Source of the DNA: Streptomyces hokutonensis
GTDB lineage: Bacteria; Actinomycetota; Actinomycetes; Streptomycetales; Streptomycetaceae
Reading direction: 5' to 3'
Assembly: GCF_000376565.1 (NCBI RefSeq)
Contig: NZ_BARG01000017.1
Span: 1-64,000, forward strand
Length of the DNA: 64,000 nt
Positions within the stretch are counted from its first letter, which is position 1. Each line of letters opens with the position of its first letter. A program made the translations under genes and the position numbers. Under the pieces are notes generated by a model. The model made no database searches, was not told where the DNA came from, and worked only from the letters and a program-made list of their open reading frames with translations. Below are positions 41,240 through 49,373 of this stretch, piece by piece.

Positions 41240-43288
41240 TCACACGGGCCGGGTCCTGATCACCCCCAGTTCCGCCAAGTCCTCGGGCCGGACCCGGAGT
41301 TGGTCCGCCGTCCGCTCCGTCTCCGCCGGCGCCCGCTTCAGGATCGCGGTGGCGAGCTCGGGGGCGATCACCGAGAAGTAACTGTCCGGCGTGGCCCAGG
41401 TGTTGCCCGGCGCGGCCAGCGCCAGCGCACCCCCGGAACCGCCCTCGCCGATCAGCAGCGTGGTGACCGGAACCCGGGCGGAAGCCACCGCGCCGAACAG
41501 GTCCGCGATCGCCGCCCCCGCCCCCTCCCGCTCCGCCTCGGCGTCGTTCGCCGCGCCCGGCGTGTCCACCAGCGTCAGCACCGGCACCCCGAGCCGGTCC
41601 GCCAGCCGGATCAGCCGCGCGGCGGTCCGATACCCGGCCGGCCGCGTCGCCGTCCCCGCCTGCGCGGCAAACGCGACGGCCCGCCCCGCCCGCTCCCCGA
41701 ACCCACACAGCATCCCCGCGTCGACACCACCGCACCGGTCCCCGCTGATCGCGAGCCGGTGCGTGAAGTAACTGTCCAAGTAGCGCTCGGCGCGCGGGCG
41801 TTGGGGGTCACGGGCACGCTGCACAGCTTCCCAGCCGGTGGCCGGCGGACCGGCCGAGGTGTCCGGCACGGTCTCGTGCGCGGGCGCCGGTGGGCCGGTC
41901 GCGTCGAGGGCGGGCGACGGGCCTTCCTGCCCGGTCGTCGGGAGGCCGGCGGAGGTGTGTGGCGCGGCTTTTCGCTCGGTCGGCGGTGGGTCGCCGGCGC
42001 CGGGGGTAGGCGTGTCCTCCCGCGCGGCCAGGGTGTGCTGCGCGGTCTCGTGCGCGGGCACCGGCAGGTCGGCCGGGTTGAGGGTGGGTGACGGACTCTC
42101 CCGTCCGGTCGTCGGGAGGTTGGTCGAGGCGTGCTGCACGGCTTTCCGCCCGGCTACCGGTGGGTTGGTCGCGCCGAGGGCGGGTGGTGTGTCCTCTCGC
42201 GCGGCCGGGGTGTGCGGCACGGTCTCGTGCGCGGGCACCGGCAGGTCGGCCGGGCCGAGGGTGGGTGACGGGCCTTTCTGTCCGGTCGTCGGGAGGTCGG
42301 TCGAGGTGTGTGGCGCGGCTTTTCGCTCGGTCGGCGGTGGGTCGTCGGCGCCGGGGGTGGGCGCGTTCTCCCGCGCGGTCGGGGTGTGCTGCGCGGCTTC
42401 GTGCGTGGACGCCGGTGGGTCGGTCGCGTCGGGGGTGGGTGTCGCGGCCTCGGGACCGGGCGGCGGGGGAGTGCCCTTGGCGTGCGGGGCCGATCGGGCG
42501 CGGTGGGTGGTCGGTGCCGGGCCGTCCGCGTCGGCGGCGAGCGCCGGGTCCTCCCGCCTGGCCGTCGGCAGACCCGACCGCCCCAGCGCCGCAGGCACCG
42601 GCGCCTGCCCCTCCCACGGAGTGGTCAGCAGTCGTAGCCAGCTCCCCAGGGTTTCGCGGAGTTTCCCCGGTTCTACGATCGCGTCGGCCGCGCCCGCAGC
42701 GACCTGGGCCTCGGCCGTGTATGCCGTGGGGTCCGCGTCCGGTGGGCGGACGCGGGAGCCCGCGAAGCCGACCTGGGCGCGGGGGAGGGCCAGGATCACG
42801 TCGGCGCCCGCGCCCAGCGTGGCCCAGCCGCCGCCCGTGGTGGGGTCGCGCAGTACCGCGATCTGCGCCAACCCCGCCTCTCTGGTGAGCGCCGACTGGC
42901 GTGCCACGCGCTGGAGTTGGGTGAGGGCGATCATGCCCTCCTGCATCCGGCTGCCGCCGGTGGCGATCAACGGCACGACCGGCAGCCGGTGTTCACGGGC
43001 ATACGTGTACGCCGACTCCAGCCGGTCCCCGGTGCGCTGGCCCAGCGAGCCGCCGAGGAAGCCGAACTCGAAGGCGATCAGCACCGCCCGCGTGCCCCCG
43101 ACCGTCGCCGTACCGCACACCACCGACTCCGACTCGCCGGTGCGGTCGGCGGCGCGGGCCCGCGAGGCGTCGTAGCCCTGCCAGGCGAGGGGGCCGTCGG
43201 GCGTCGACTCCCTTACGGGGTGAGGGAGTTCGGCGAAGTCGTCCGCGACGAGGGCCAGGATCTCGCGGGCGGACCGGCGGTCAGTCAT
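41240..43288 (-). CDS. Fused acyl-CoA carboxyltransferase (AccD- and AccA-like halves)
   Basis: A 682-aa protein. The N-terminal half (to about 240) is AccD-like, with FEFGFLGGSLGQRTGDRLES and PVVPLIATGGSRMQEGMIAL. The C-terminal half (about 490-682) is AccA-like, with GYRTAARLIRLADRLGVPVL, TLVDTPGAANDAEAEREGAG and LLIGEGGSGGALALAAPG. It should transfer CO2 from carboxybiotin to an acyl-CoA. Between them lies a 230-residue Pro/Thr/Ala-rich linker built of 58-59-aa repeats. The start at 43288 overlaps the MatB stop by 8 bp, so the genes are coupled; MatB makes malonyl-CoA from malonate. Biotin carboxylase and carrier subunits must come from elsewhere. Confidence 0.88.
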   Translation of the reverse strand: MTDRRSAREILALVADDFAELPHPVRESTPDGPLAWQGYDASRARAADRTGESESVVCGTATVGGTRAVLIAFEFGFLGGSLGQRTGDRLESAYTYAREHRLPVVPLIATGGSRMQEGMIALTQLQRVARQSALTREAGLAQIAVLRDPTTGGGWATLGAGADVILALPRAQVGFAGSRVRPPDADPTAYTAEAQVAAGAADAIVEPGKLRETLGSWLRLLTTPWEGQAPVPAALGRSGLPTARREDPALAADADGPAPTTHRARSAPHAKGTPPPPGPEAATPTPDATDPPASTHEAAQHTPTARENAPTPGADDPPPTERKAAPHTSTDLPTTGQKGPSPTLGPADLPVPAHETVPHTPAAREDTPPALGATNPPVAGRKAVQHASTNLPTTGRESPSPTLNPADLPVPAHETAQHTLAAREDTPTPGAGDPPPTERKAAPHTSAGLPTTGQEGPSPALDATGPPAPAHETVPDTSAGPPATGWEAVQRARDPQRPRAERYLDSYFTHRLAISGDRCGGVDAGMLCGFGERAGRAVAFAAQAGTATRPAGYRTAARLIRLADRLGVPVLTLVDTPGAANDAEAEREGAGAAIADLFGAVASARVPVTTLLIGEGGSGGALALAAPGNTWATPDSYFSVIAPELATAILKRAPAETERTADQLRVRPEDLAELGVIRTRPV
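41850..42420 (-). repeat. Tandem 174-177-bp coding repeats in the carboxyltransferase linker
   Basis: About three and a half tandem units of 58-59 codons. Each contains recognisable steps in the same order: DPPPTERKAAPHTS, DLPTTGQKGPSP, ADLPVPAHETVPHT and AAREDTP, diverging in a few residues. The ends are approximate. The region is strongly Pro/Thr/Ala biased and should be disordered. Confidence 0.8.
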
Positions 43289-44723
43289 GGGTCAGGGCGC
43301 GCTTCAGGATCTTCCCCATGTCGTTGCGGGGGAGCGCGGTGAGGTGGTGGACGACTCGGGGGCGCTTGTGCGGGGCCAGGCGACTCGCCACGTGGTCGGC
43401 CAACTCGGCCAGCTCCGGCGGGGATTGGGGGTCCGCCGGCACGATCCAGGCCACGATCCGCTCGCCCAGGTCGGGGTCCGGTTCACCGGTGACGGCGGCC
43501 TCGCGCACCCCGGGGTGTTCGAGCAGCGCGTTCTCGATCTCACCGGCGCCGATCTTGTAACCCCCGCTCTTGATCAGGTCGGTGGCCTTGCGGCCCACGA
43601 TCCGGAGATAGCCGTCGGGGTCGCGCACGGCCATGTCCCCGGTGCGGAACCACCCGTCGGCGGTGAAGGCCGCGGCCGTCGCGTCCGGCCGGTTGAGGTA
43701 CTCCGTGAACAGGTTCGGCCCGCGCACCTGGATCTCGCCCACGCTCTCGCCGTCGTACTCCGGAAGCGGCGTGCCGTCCTCCTCGACCAGCCGCAGGTCC
43801 ACGCCCGGCAGCGGGACCCCCACCGTCCCGGCGCGCGGCTCGCCGTCCGCCCGGACACTCGTGTTCATGAGGGTCTCCGTCATGCCGTAGCGCTCGATGA
43901 CGCGGCGGCCGGTCGCCGACGCGATCCGCTCGTGGTCGTGGACCGGCAGCGCGGCCGAACCGGAGACCAACAGCCGTGCCCGGGCAAGGGACTTGGCGAG
44001 TCCGGGGTCGTCGGGGAGGGTCTCCGCGATGCGGTGGTACATCGTGGGGACGCCGAACAGCATGGTCGCCCCGTCGTTCAGCTCCCGTGCCACACCCTCC
44101 GTGCTGAACCGGCCCAGGTGCCGCACCGAACCGCCGCGCCGCAGCGGGCCCAGGATGCCCAGCACAAGACCGTGCACATGGAACAGCGGCAGCCCGTGCA
44201 CGAGCACGTCCTCGCCGGTCCACTGCCAGGCGTCGGCGAGCGCGTCCAGCGTCGTGGCGATCGCCCGGCGCGGAAGCACGGCGCCCTTGGGCGGGCCGGT
44301 GGTGCCGGAGGTGTAGACGACGAGGGCGGGGTCCTCGTCGGACACCTGGACATCGGTGGCCGTCCCCACCGCGTGCACGTCGACGTCGACGCGCTCCAAG
44401 TGCCGTAGCGCAGAAGGAAGTTCGTCGCCGGGCGCAGCCAGTACCAGTGCCGGCGCGCTGTCCGCCAGGATGTGCCCGAGCTCCTTGTCGCCCGACTTCG
44501 GGTTGAGCGGCACCGCGGCCACCCCGGCCCGCAGTGCCGCCACCACGGCGACCGCCGTCTCCAGCGAGTTGGTGGCCCATACGGCGACCCGGTCGCTGCC
44601 CGCGCACCGGACCGCGAGGGCGTCCGCCGCCGCGCCCAGCTCCGCGTAGGTCAGGGACCGGTCACCGAACCTGAGGGCGGGCTGCTCGCCCGGGTTCGTC
44701 AGGGCCGGGAAGAGGGTGGACAC
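43281..44723 (-). CDS. matB: Malonyl-CoA synthetase-like acyl-CoA ligase
   Basis: A 480-aa ANL-superfamily ligase that adenylates a carboxylic acid and thioesterifies CoA. The A3 motif VVYTSGTTGPPKGAVLPRRA, the A5 motif RVIERYGMTETLMNT, A7 DGWFRTGDMAVRDPD and A8 RIVGRKATDLIKSGGYKIGA are intact, with the A10 lysine in NDMGKILKRAL. Length and the MTETLMN signature match MatB, the malonyl/methylmalonyl-CoA synthetase of Streptomyces. It is upstream of and overlaps the carboxyltransferase by 8 bp. Together they give two routes to malonyl-CoA for fatty acid or polyketide synthesis. Confidence 0.92.
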   Translation of the reverse strand: MSTLFPALTNPGEQPALRFGDRSLTYAELGAAADALAVRCAGSDRVAVWATNSLETAVAVVAALRAGVAAVPLNPKSGDKELGHILADSAPALVLAAPGDELPSALRHLERVDVDVHAVGTATDVQVSDEDPALVVYTSGTTGPPKGAVLPRRAIATTLDALADAWQWTGEDVLVHGLPLFHVHGLVLGILGPLRRGGSVRHLGRFSTEGVARELNDGATMLFGVPTMYHRIAETLPDDPGLAKSLARARLLVSGSAALPVHDHERIASATGRRVIERYGMTETLMNTSVRADGEPRAGTVGVPLPGVDLRLVEEDGTPLPEYDGESVGEIQVRGPNLFTEYLNRPDATAAAFTADGWFRTGDMAVRDPDGYLRIVGRKATDLIKSGGYKIGAGEIENALLEHPGVREAAVTGEPDPDLGERIVAWIVPADPQSPPELAELADHVASRLAPHKRPRVVHHLTALPRNDMGKILKRALTHD

Positions 44724-44783
44724 GCGGTGCGCTCCTTGGTCGTCGGGGGCATGGGTCCCCAGACCTCAGGGACACCCCCGTTC

Positions 44784-45830
44784 CTACACCACGTCCGCCA
44801 CCACACAACTGATGTTGTCCGGACCCCCGGCCGCGTTGGCCGCGTCGACCAGGGAACGTACCGTCTCCTCCGGGTCCCGGCCCGCGGTGAGGAGTTCGCG
44901 GATCCGGTGCTCCGGGACGACCGCGGTCAGGCCGTCCGAGCACAGGAGATAGCGGTCGCCGCGGTGGGTGTCGTGGAGTTTCAGATCGGGATCGCCGGTC
45001 GTCAACGCCTTGAGCAGCAAGGCGCGTTGGGGGTGGGAGCCGGCCTCCTCCGGCGTCAGCCGGCCCTCGTCGATCAGCGACTGGACGACCGAGTGGTCGT
45101 GCGTGATCCGGAACAGCCCGCCCTCGCGCAGCAGATACGCGCGCGAGTCCCCGATGTGCACGAGCGCCAGCTGCGAGCCCGTCCACAGCAGTGCGGTCAG
45201 GGTCGTGCCGTTCTCGTCGGGATCGGCCACGTCACGGACCGCGTCGGTGGCGCCCCGCACCGCCTCCTCCAGCAGATTGAGCACATTGCCCGCCGCCACC
45301 TCCTCGGTGTCCAGGAACCGCAGCGCCTCCACCGCCGCGCTGCTCGCGGGCCCGCCCGCCGGACCGAACCCGTCGGCGACCGCGAGCAGCCGTGCGCCCG
45401 CGTAGGCGGTGTCCTGGTTGGCGGGGCGGACCCGCCCGCGGTCCGAGTGGGCGGAGTAACGCAGTTCGAGCATGGTGGTGTCCTTTCCGGGTACGGCGGC
45501 CACGGCCGCGAGTTGGTCGACGAGGAACCCGGCGAGATCCCGCCGCACCGCCGTCTCCGCCTCGACCCGGGCCCAGAAGGCACGGATCTCACGGGCGGCG
45601 GCGGCCGGTTCGAGGGCGCACACCTCACGGATCGAGGCCAGCGGCATCCCCAGCCGCCGCAGCCACGCGACCAGCCGCGCCCGCTCGAGCTGCTCGACCG
45701 CGTAGTAGCGGTATCCGGTGTCGGGGTCCACGCGCGCGGGCCGCAGCAGCTCCAGCTCGTCGTACAGCCGCAGCGCCTTCGGCGACAGCCTGCACGCCCG
45801 CGCGAAGGCCCCGATCGTCAGCATGCTCAT
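44784..45830 (-). CDS. MerR-family regulator fused to a PP2C phosphatase
   Basis: A 348-aa fusion. Residues 1-110 are a MerR DNA-binding domain with dimerisation coil (LTIGAFARACRLSPKALRLY, DPDTGYRYYAVEQLERARLV). Residues 121-348 are a PP2C Ser/Thr phosphatase: NQD at 138-140, the metal motif LLAVADGFGP (usually VADGMGG), HIGDSRAYLLREGGLF, RYLLCSDGLTAVVPE and AAGGPDNISCVV. All expected metal ligands are present. The ATG at 45830 has AGGGGGG upstream. The promoter has a MerR-type 19-bp spacer with an inverted repeat, so the protein should regulate itself; the phosphatase domain may act as sensor or effector. It is divergent from an ATP-grasp gene. Confidence 0.92.
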   Translation of the reverse strand: MSMLTIGAFARACRLSPKALRLYDELELLRPARVDPDTGYRYYAVEQLERARLVAWLRRLGMPLASIREVCALEPAAAAREIRAFWARVEAETAVRRDLAGFLVDQLAAVAAVPGKDTTMLELRYSAHSDRGRVRPANQDTAYAGARLLAVADGFGPAGGPASSAAVEALRFLDTEEVAAGNVLNLLEEAVRGATDAVRDVADPDENGTTLTALLWTGSQLALVHIGDSRAYLLREGGLFRITHDHSVVQSLIDEGRLTPEEAGSHPQRALLLKALTTGDPDLKLHDTHRGDRYLLCSDGLTAVVPEHRIRELLTAGRDPEETVRSLVDAANAAGGPDNISCVVADVV

Positions 45831-45863
45831 GCATGCCCCCCTGTCTCTCCGGTTCCGCCACCG

Positions 45864-45894
45864 ATGCTGGGGCTTCACCGAGGGTGAAGGTCAA
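45864..45894 (-). promoter_or_regulatory. MerR-type promoter/operator of the MerR-PP2C gene
   Basis: On the minus strand TTGACC (45894-45889) and CAGCAT (45869-45864) are separated by exactly 19 bp. A perfect dyad, CTTCACC-CTC-GGTGAAG on that strand (45873-45889), fills the spacer. An over-long 19-bp spacer with an internal dyad is the hallmark of MerR-activated promoters. The predicted transcript start is about 27 nt before the ATG at 45830. Confidence 0.75.
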
Positions 45895-45969
45895 TCCGGT
45901 TGCCCCGGTTGCGCGGGCCGTGGTTACCCTGCCAAAACGATCTACCGCCGTACGAAGCTGGAGGCTCCC

Positions 45970-46842
45970 GTGCCCCGAATCGCGCTCGCCACCTACGACC
46001 CCGGACCGGAACCCAGCAAGGACCGCGACCTCCCGGTGCTGGTCGAGGCGCTGCGGGCGGCCGGGGCCGAGGCCGTCGCCGTGCCGTGGGACGACGAGGG
46101 GACCGACTGGGGCGCCTACGACTTCGTCCTCATCCGCTCGACCTGGGACTACAGCTGGCGGCCGGTCGAGTTCGTGGCCTGGGCGGAGCGGGTCGGCAAG
46201 GCGACGCGGCTCGCCAATCCGGTCCAGGTCGTGCGCTGGAACACCGACAAGCGCTACCTCGGCGACCTCGCGGCGGCCGGCGTGCCCGTCGTACCGACCC
46301 GCTATCTCGCCCCCGGCGACCCGGCCGACCTCCCCGACGACCACGAGTACGTCGTCAAGCCGACCTCCGGCGCGGGCGCCCGCTTCGCCGCCCGCTACAC
46401 ACCCGACGAGCACGAGACGGCCGTACGACAACTGGAGCGCATGCACGCGGAGGGGCTCACCGCGATGCTCCAGCCGTACCTCACGAACGTCGACGTCAGC
46501 GGGGAGCGGGCGCTGCTGTTCTTCGGCGGGCGGTACGTCCACGCCTCCCGCAAGGGCGCCGTGCTCTCGCGGGGCACGGCCTACGACGACGACAAGGTGT
46601 CCCACCCGGACCTGGAACCGTGGACCGCCACCGAGGCCGAACTCGCCGTCGCCGAACGGGCGTTGGCCGCCGTACCGGACGCGCCGGAACTGCTGTACGC
46701 GCGTGTGGATCTCGTCGACGGGCCGGACGGACAGCCGTGCGTGATGGAACTGGAGCTCGTCGAACCGAACCTCTTCCTCGATCTGCATCCGGGGTCGTTG
46801 GCCGTGGTGGTGGACGCGGTGCTCGCCGCCGCTAGTCGCTGA
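45970..46842 (+). CDS. ATP-grasp domain protein
   Basis: A 290-aa protein of the ATP-grasp fold. The N-terminal Rossmann-like part (ALATYDPGPEPSKDRDLPVL) and FVLIRSTWDYSWRPVEFVAW are typical of the RimK/DcsG-like group. The ATP lid VVKPTSGAGARFAARYTPDE and the metal-binding CVMELELVEPNLFLDL (E..E..N) complete the site. It ligates a carboxylate to an amine or thiol via acyl phosphate; the substrate is unknown. The GTG at 45970 has GGAGG upstream and the protein opens with PRIALATYDP. It is divergent from the MerR-PP2C gene and overlaps the operon end at 46832 by 11 bp. Confidence 0.88.
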   Translation: MPRIALATYDPGPEPSKDRDLPVLVEALRAAGAEAVAVPWDDEGTDWGAYDFVLIRSTWDYSWRPVEFVAWAERVGKATRLANPVQVVRWNTDKRYLGDLAAAGVPVVPTRYLAPGDPADLPDDHEYVVKPTSGAGARFAARYTPDEHETAVRQLERMHAEGLTAMLQPYLTNVDVSGERALLFFGGRYVHASRKGAVLSRGTAYDDDKVSHPDLEPWTATEAELAVAERALAAVPDAPELLYARVDLVDGPDGQPCVMELELVEPNLFLDLHPGSLAVVVDAVLAAASR

Positions 46843-47422
46843 CCGCCGTTCTCTGGAGCAGCCCCCACGTGAACTCGGCCGCGCACCGGTGTCGTACGCC
46901 CCGCGCGTCCGGCGCGGTGAAGGCGAGGCCCCAGCGGGTGGGGGCCGTGCCCTCCAGGGGGCGGACGGGGGCGAAGGCGCGGGCCGCCTCGTCGACCGTG
47001 CAGGACCAGGGGGTCAGGTCGTCGAGAGTGCGGAGGGGCGGGGGCGCGGCGCCGGGGGCGCGGACCAGCCATTCGTTCCATACGGCGCCGTTCGGGGCGG
47101 TGAGCACCTCGAAGCGGAGGTCGGGCCACAGCGGGACCGGCCACTGCCAGGCCTCGCACTCCAGGTCGCCGATCTTGCGGTGCACGCTCGATTCCGGGGT
47201 GCCGAGGATCGAGCGGTAGCGGGAGGCGGCGGCCCGGCCTCTCGGGGAGTGCAGCATCGCCTGCCAGCGCTTGTTGGCCTCGCGCATGTCGGCGATCGAG
47301 ACGCCCAGCTCATGACGGGCGTCCTCGACCAGGTCCGGGTTGTGGTCCGCCATGCGGCGCAGCAGGACGAGTTGGAAGTCGAGGGGGCTGAAGGGGCTCG
47401 CGGGGCGTTTCGCGTCGGGCAT
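46832..47422 (-). CDS. Hypothetical protein, last gene of the envelope operon
   Basis: A 196-aa protein without recognised domain. It starts MPDAKRPASPFSPLDFQLVL; an ATG three codons upstream is equally possible. The middle contains EAWQWPVPLWPDLRFEVLTA and PNGAVWNEWLVRAPG, rich in Trp, and the end HRCAAEFTWGLLQRTAVSD. There is no signal peptide or membrane helix. It overlaps the FkbM gene by 113 bp, in a different frame, an unusually deep overlap. It may be a carrier or structural partner of the operon. Confidence 0.7.
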   Translation of the reverse strand: MPDAKRPASPFSPLDFQLVLLRRMADHNPDLVEDARHELGVSIADMREANKRWQAMLHSPRGRAAASRYRSILGTPESSVHRKIGDLECEAWQWPVPLWPDLRFEVLTAPNGAVWNEWLVRAPGAAPPPLRTLDDLTPWSCTVDEAARAFAPVRPLEGTAPTRWGLAFTAPDARGVRHRCAAEFTWGLLQRTAVSD

Positions 47423-48242
47423 GCGATCCATCGTCGCGCACGGCACTGACATCGGGGCCGCGGCCACCGGGACTGCGGCCGGCGGGGAGGAACAGGACCG
47501 AGTTGACGTAACGGGGGCCGCGGGAGAAGGGCAGGACACGGCGCAACAGGCCTTGCGAGACGACGTACGACGTCCGGGCCTGGTGCTCCTCCAGGGGGAA
47601 GGCCGACAGCCGGACCCAGTCCCGGTTCCTGTCCGGGAGGACCCAGCCCTCATAGCCCAGCAGCGACAGATAGGTCACCACCGGGGCGATCGGCTGGATG
47701 CGTGACTCCAGTTCGACGAAGAGCGCGGGGCGGTCGCGGGCCAGGAGGCCGGTCGCGCCGTGCAGGACGGCCAGTTCGCTGCCGTCCACGTCGATCTTGA
47801 TGAAGCCGACGTCCTTGAGGCCGAGCCCGTCGAGCGTGACACAGCGGACGTGCACGGCACGGGCGTGGATGTCCCGGCGGACCAGTGACGACACACCCCG
47901 GTCGCCCTCGTCGTCCGGCGGCAGCCACAGGCGGGCGGTGCCGGGGCGGTCGGAGGCGGCGGCCGGGATCACCCGGGCGTGCGCGGGGGCGGCAGCGGCG
48001 AGCAGTCCCGCCAGGTGCGGGACCGGTTCCACGGTCACGACCTGGCGCGCGTGTCTCCACAGGCGGTGCGTCCAGGGGCCGTACCAGCCGCCGACGTCGA
48101 CCGCCGTGCCGCAGTCGGGCGGCAACAGGTCGGTCAGGCGGGCCAGTTCGGGTTCGAAGCGGGGGTAGACGGCACGGGCGGCGGCGGCTACCAGGCGGGT
48201 GGGGAGGAGGGGCGCGAGGCGGGCGGTGAGAGTGGTTGTCAT
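47310..48242 (-). CDS. FkbM-family methyltransferase
   Basis: A 310-aa SAM-dependent methyltransferase. The SAM site is CGTAVDVGGWYGPWTHRLWR (about 44-63). The FkbM hallmark motif VGFIKIDVDGSELAVLHGAT (about 145-164) and RPALFVELESRIQPI follow. FkbM enzymes O-methylate sugars or lipid head groups. Homology ends near residue 255 (YVNSVLFLPAG); the last 55 residues are Arg/Pro/Gly-rich and overlap the next gene by 113 bp, so they are probably a read-through tail. The start overlaps the Trm112-like gene by 4 bp. Confidence 0.87.
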   Translation of the reverse strand: MTTTLTARLAPLLPTRLVAAAARAVYPRFEPELARLTDLLPPDCGTAVDVGGWYGPWTHRLWRHARQVVTVEPVPHLAGLLAAAAPAHARVIPAAASDRPGTARLWLPPDDEGDRGVSSLVRRDIHARAVHVRCVTLDGLGLKDVGFIKIDVDGSELAVLHGATGLLARDRPALFVELESRIQPIAPVVTYLSLLGYEGWVLPDRNRDWVRLSAFPLEEHQARTSYVVSQGLLRRVLPFSRGPRYVNSVLFLPAGRSPGGRGPDVSAVRDDGSHARRETPREPLQPPRLPTRPAAPHGGPQPGPGRGRPS

Positions 48243-48448
48243 GGGGCCATCCGTTTGAGGAGTTCCAAGTGCTCGTCGTCGTCGGTCACTTGCTCTCCGG
48301 ACGAGGGCAGGAGCTGGGGGATGCCGTCGACGATGGGGTAACGGCGGCGCAGGCGCGGGTTGTAGAGGGCGTCCGTGGGCAGCAGGTGCAGGGGGCCCTT
48401 GTCGAGCGGGCAGGCCAGGATCTTCAGCAGGGGGTCGTCCGGGTTCAT
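48239..48448 (-). CDS. Trm112-like small zinc-ribbon-type protein
   Basis: A 69-aa protein MNPDDPLLKILACPLDKGPL ... YPIVDGIPQLLPSSGE, the Trm112/UPF0434 pattern (LLKILACPxxKGPL and YPIxDGIPxLL). Most members have two CPxC pairs and this one keeps a single Cys, so zinc binding is doubtful. In eukaryotes Trm112 activates methyltransferases; here it is coupled (4-bp overlap) to an FkbM methyltransferase and followed upstream by another methyltransferase gene, which fits an activator role. That role is inference. Confidence 0.85.
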   Translation of the reverse strand: MNPDDPLLKILACPLDKGPLHLLPTDALYNPRLRRRYPIVDGIPQLLPSSGEQVTDDDEHLELLKRMAP

Positions 48449-49362
48449 GGGGGAGTCAACTCCTTGGCCTCGACCGGTTGTTGAGGCGCGTTGTCGTGCT
48501 TCGGCATGGTCAGCAGGACGGTGACCGCCAGGGTCGTGCCCCCGATCCGCAGGGCCAGGCGCAGTGGGTCGTGCGGCAGCGCCTCGCCGAACGCGAGCGT
48601 GCCGAGCACCGCCGTGAACAGGCTCGTCACCGTCGTGCAGACCGGCACGATCAGCGAGGCGCGGCAGCGCTGCAGCGCCGCCTGGGACATCACCAGGCCG
48701 AACGCGCCCGTGCAGAGCAGGAGATACGGGTACGGGGAGCGCAGCAGGTCGACCACCGCCCCGCCCAGGTCACTTGTGGTCAGGAAGCTCGACACCCCCT
48801 TGATGGCGAGCGAGCTGACCCCGTACAACAGGCCCACCGCCACGCCGTATTCGACGCCCGTGGTGGGCAGCCGGTGCCGGTTGGCGGCGCGGCGCTCGGT
48901 GGACCGGTACAGCCAGACGCCGGCCGCCAGCGAGGGCACGCACACCAGCAGGATCAGCGGATAGGGCGCGGCCCGGCTGACGTGGTCCGAGCCCTCCTTC
49001 AGCGACAGGACGACCATCAGCAGGGCGGCGAGGATCGCGCCGAGCGCGTACCGTTCCCGGCCGCTGGTCTCCTCGCCGAGCATCCGCGCCGACAGCAGCA
49101 CGAGCAGCACCAGACCGGACACGAAGATGCCCTGCGCGGCGGCGATCGGCAGCGTCCGGTACACGGCGAGCTGCGCGCCGAACCCGGCGGCGAGCGCGAG
49201 GGAACCGCCGATCCACAGCGGACTGCCCAGCACCAGCCGCAGCAGCCTGGCCGGTTGACGGACCGTCACCTCGGGCAGGGCCGTGAGCGCCCGTTTCTCC
49301 AGCACGAAACCGGTGCTGTACAGCACGTTCGCCAGCAGGGCCGCGGCCACTCCCCACCACAC
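48445..49362 (-). CDS. DMT-superfamily (EamA-like) permease
   Basis: A 305-aa protein with about nine to ten membrane helices in the two-fold EamA pattern (AALLANVLYSTGFVLEKRAL at the start, AAQGIFVSGLVLLVLLSARM, and the second half from GVEYGVAVGLLYGVSSLAIK to LRIGGTTLAVTVLLTMP). Members carry metabolites or act as undecaprenyl-phosphate-sugar flippases (ArnE/F type). Its place in a glycosyltransferase operon suggests flipping of a lipid-linked sugar, an inference from context. Its stop overlaps the Trm112-like start by 4 bp; the gap to the upstream methyltransferase gene is 11 bp. Confidence 0.85.
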   Translation of the reverse strand: MWWGVAAALLANVLYSTGFVLEKRALTALPEVTVRQPARLLRLVLGSPLWIGGSLALAAGFGAQLAVYRTLPIAAAQGIFVSGLVLLVLLSARMLGEETSGRERYALGAILAALLMVVLSLKEGSDHVSRAAPYPLILLVCVPSLAAGVWLYRSTERRAANRHRLPTTGVEYGVAVGLLYGVSSLAIKGVSSFLTTSDLGGAVVDLLRSPYPYLLLCTGAFGLVMSQAALQRCRASLIVPVCTTVTSLFTAVLGTLAFGEALPHDPLRLALRIGGTTLAVTVLLTMPKHDNAPQQPVEAKELTPP

Positions 49363-49373
49363 GGCCGCGCCCC

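Noticed and set aside
41808..42617. Alternative-frame ORFs in the carboxyltransferase repeat region
   Set aside because: They merely reflect the tandem repeats in other frames; the carboxyltransferase frame continues through both conserved halves.
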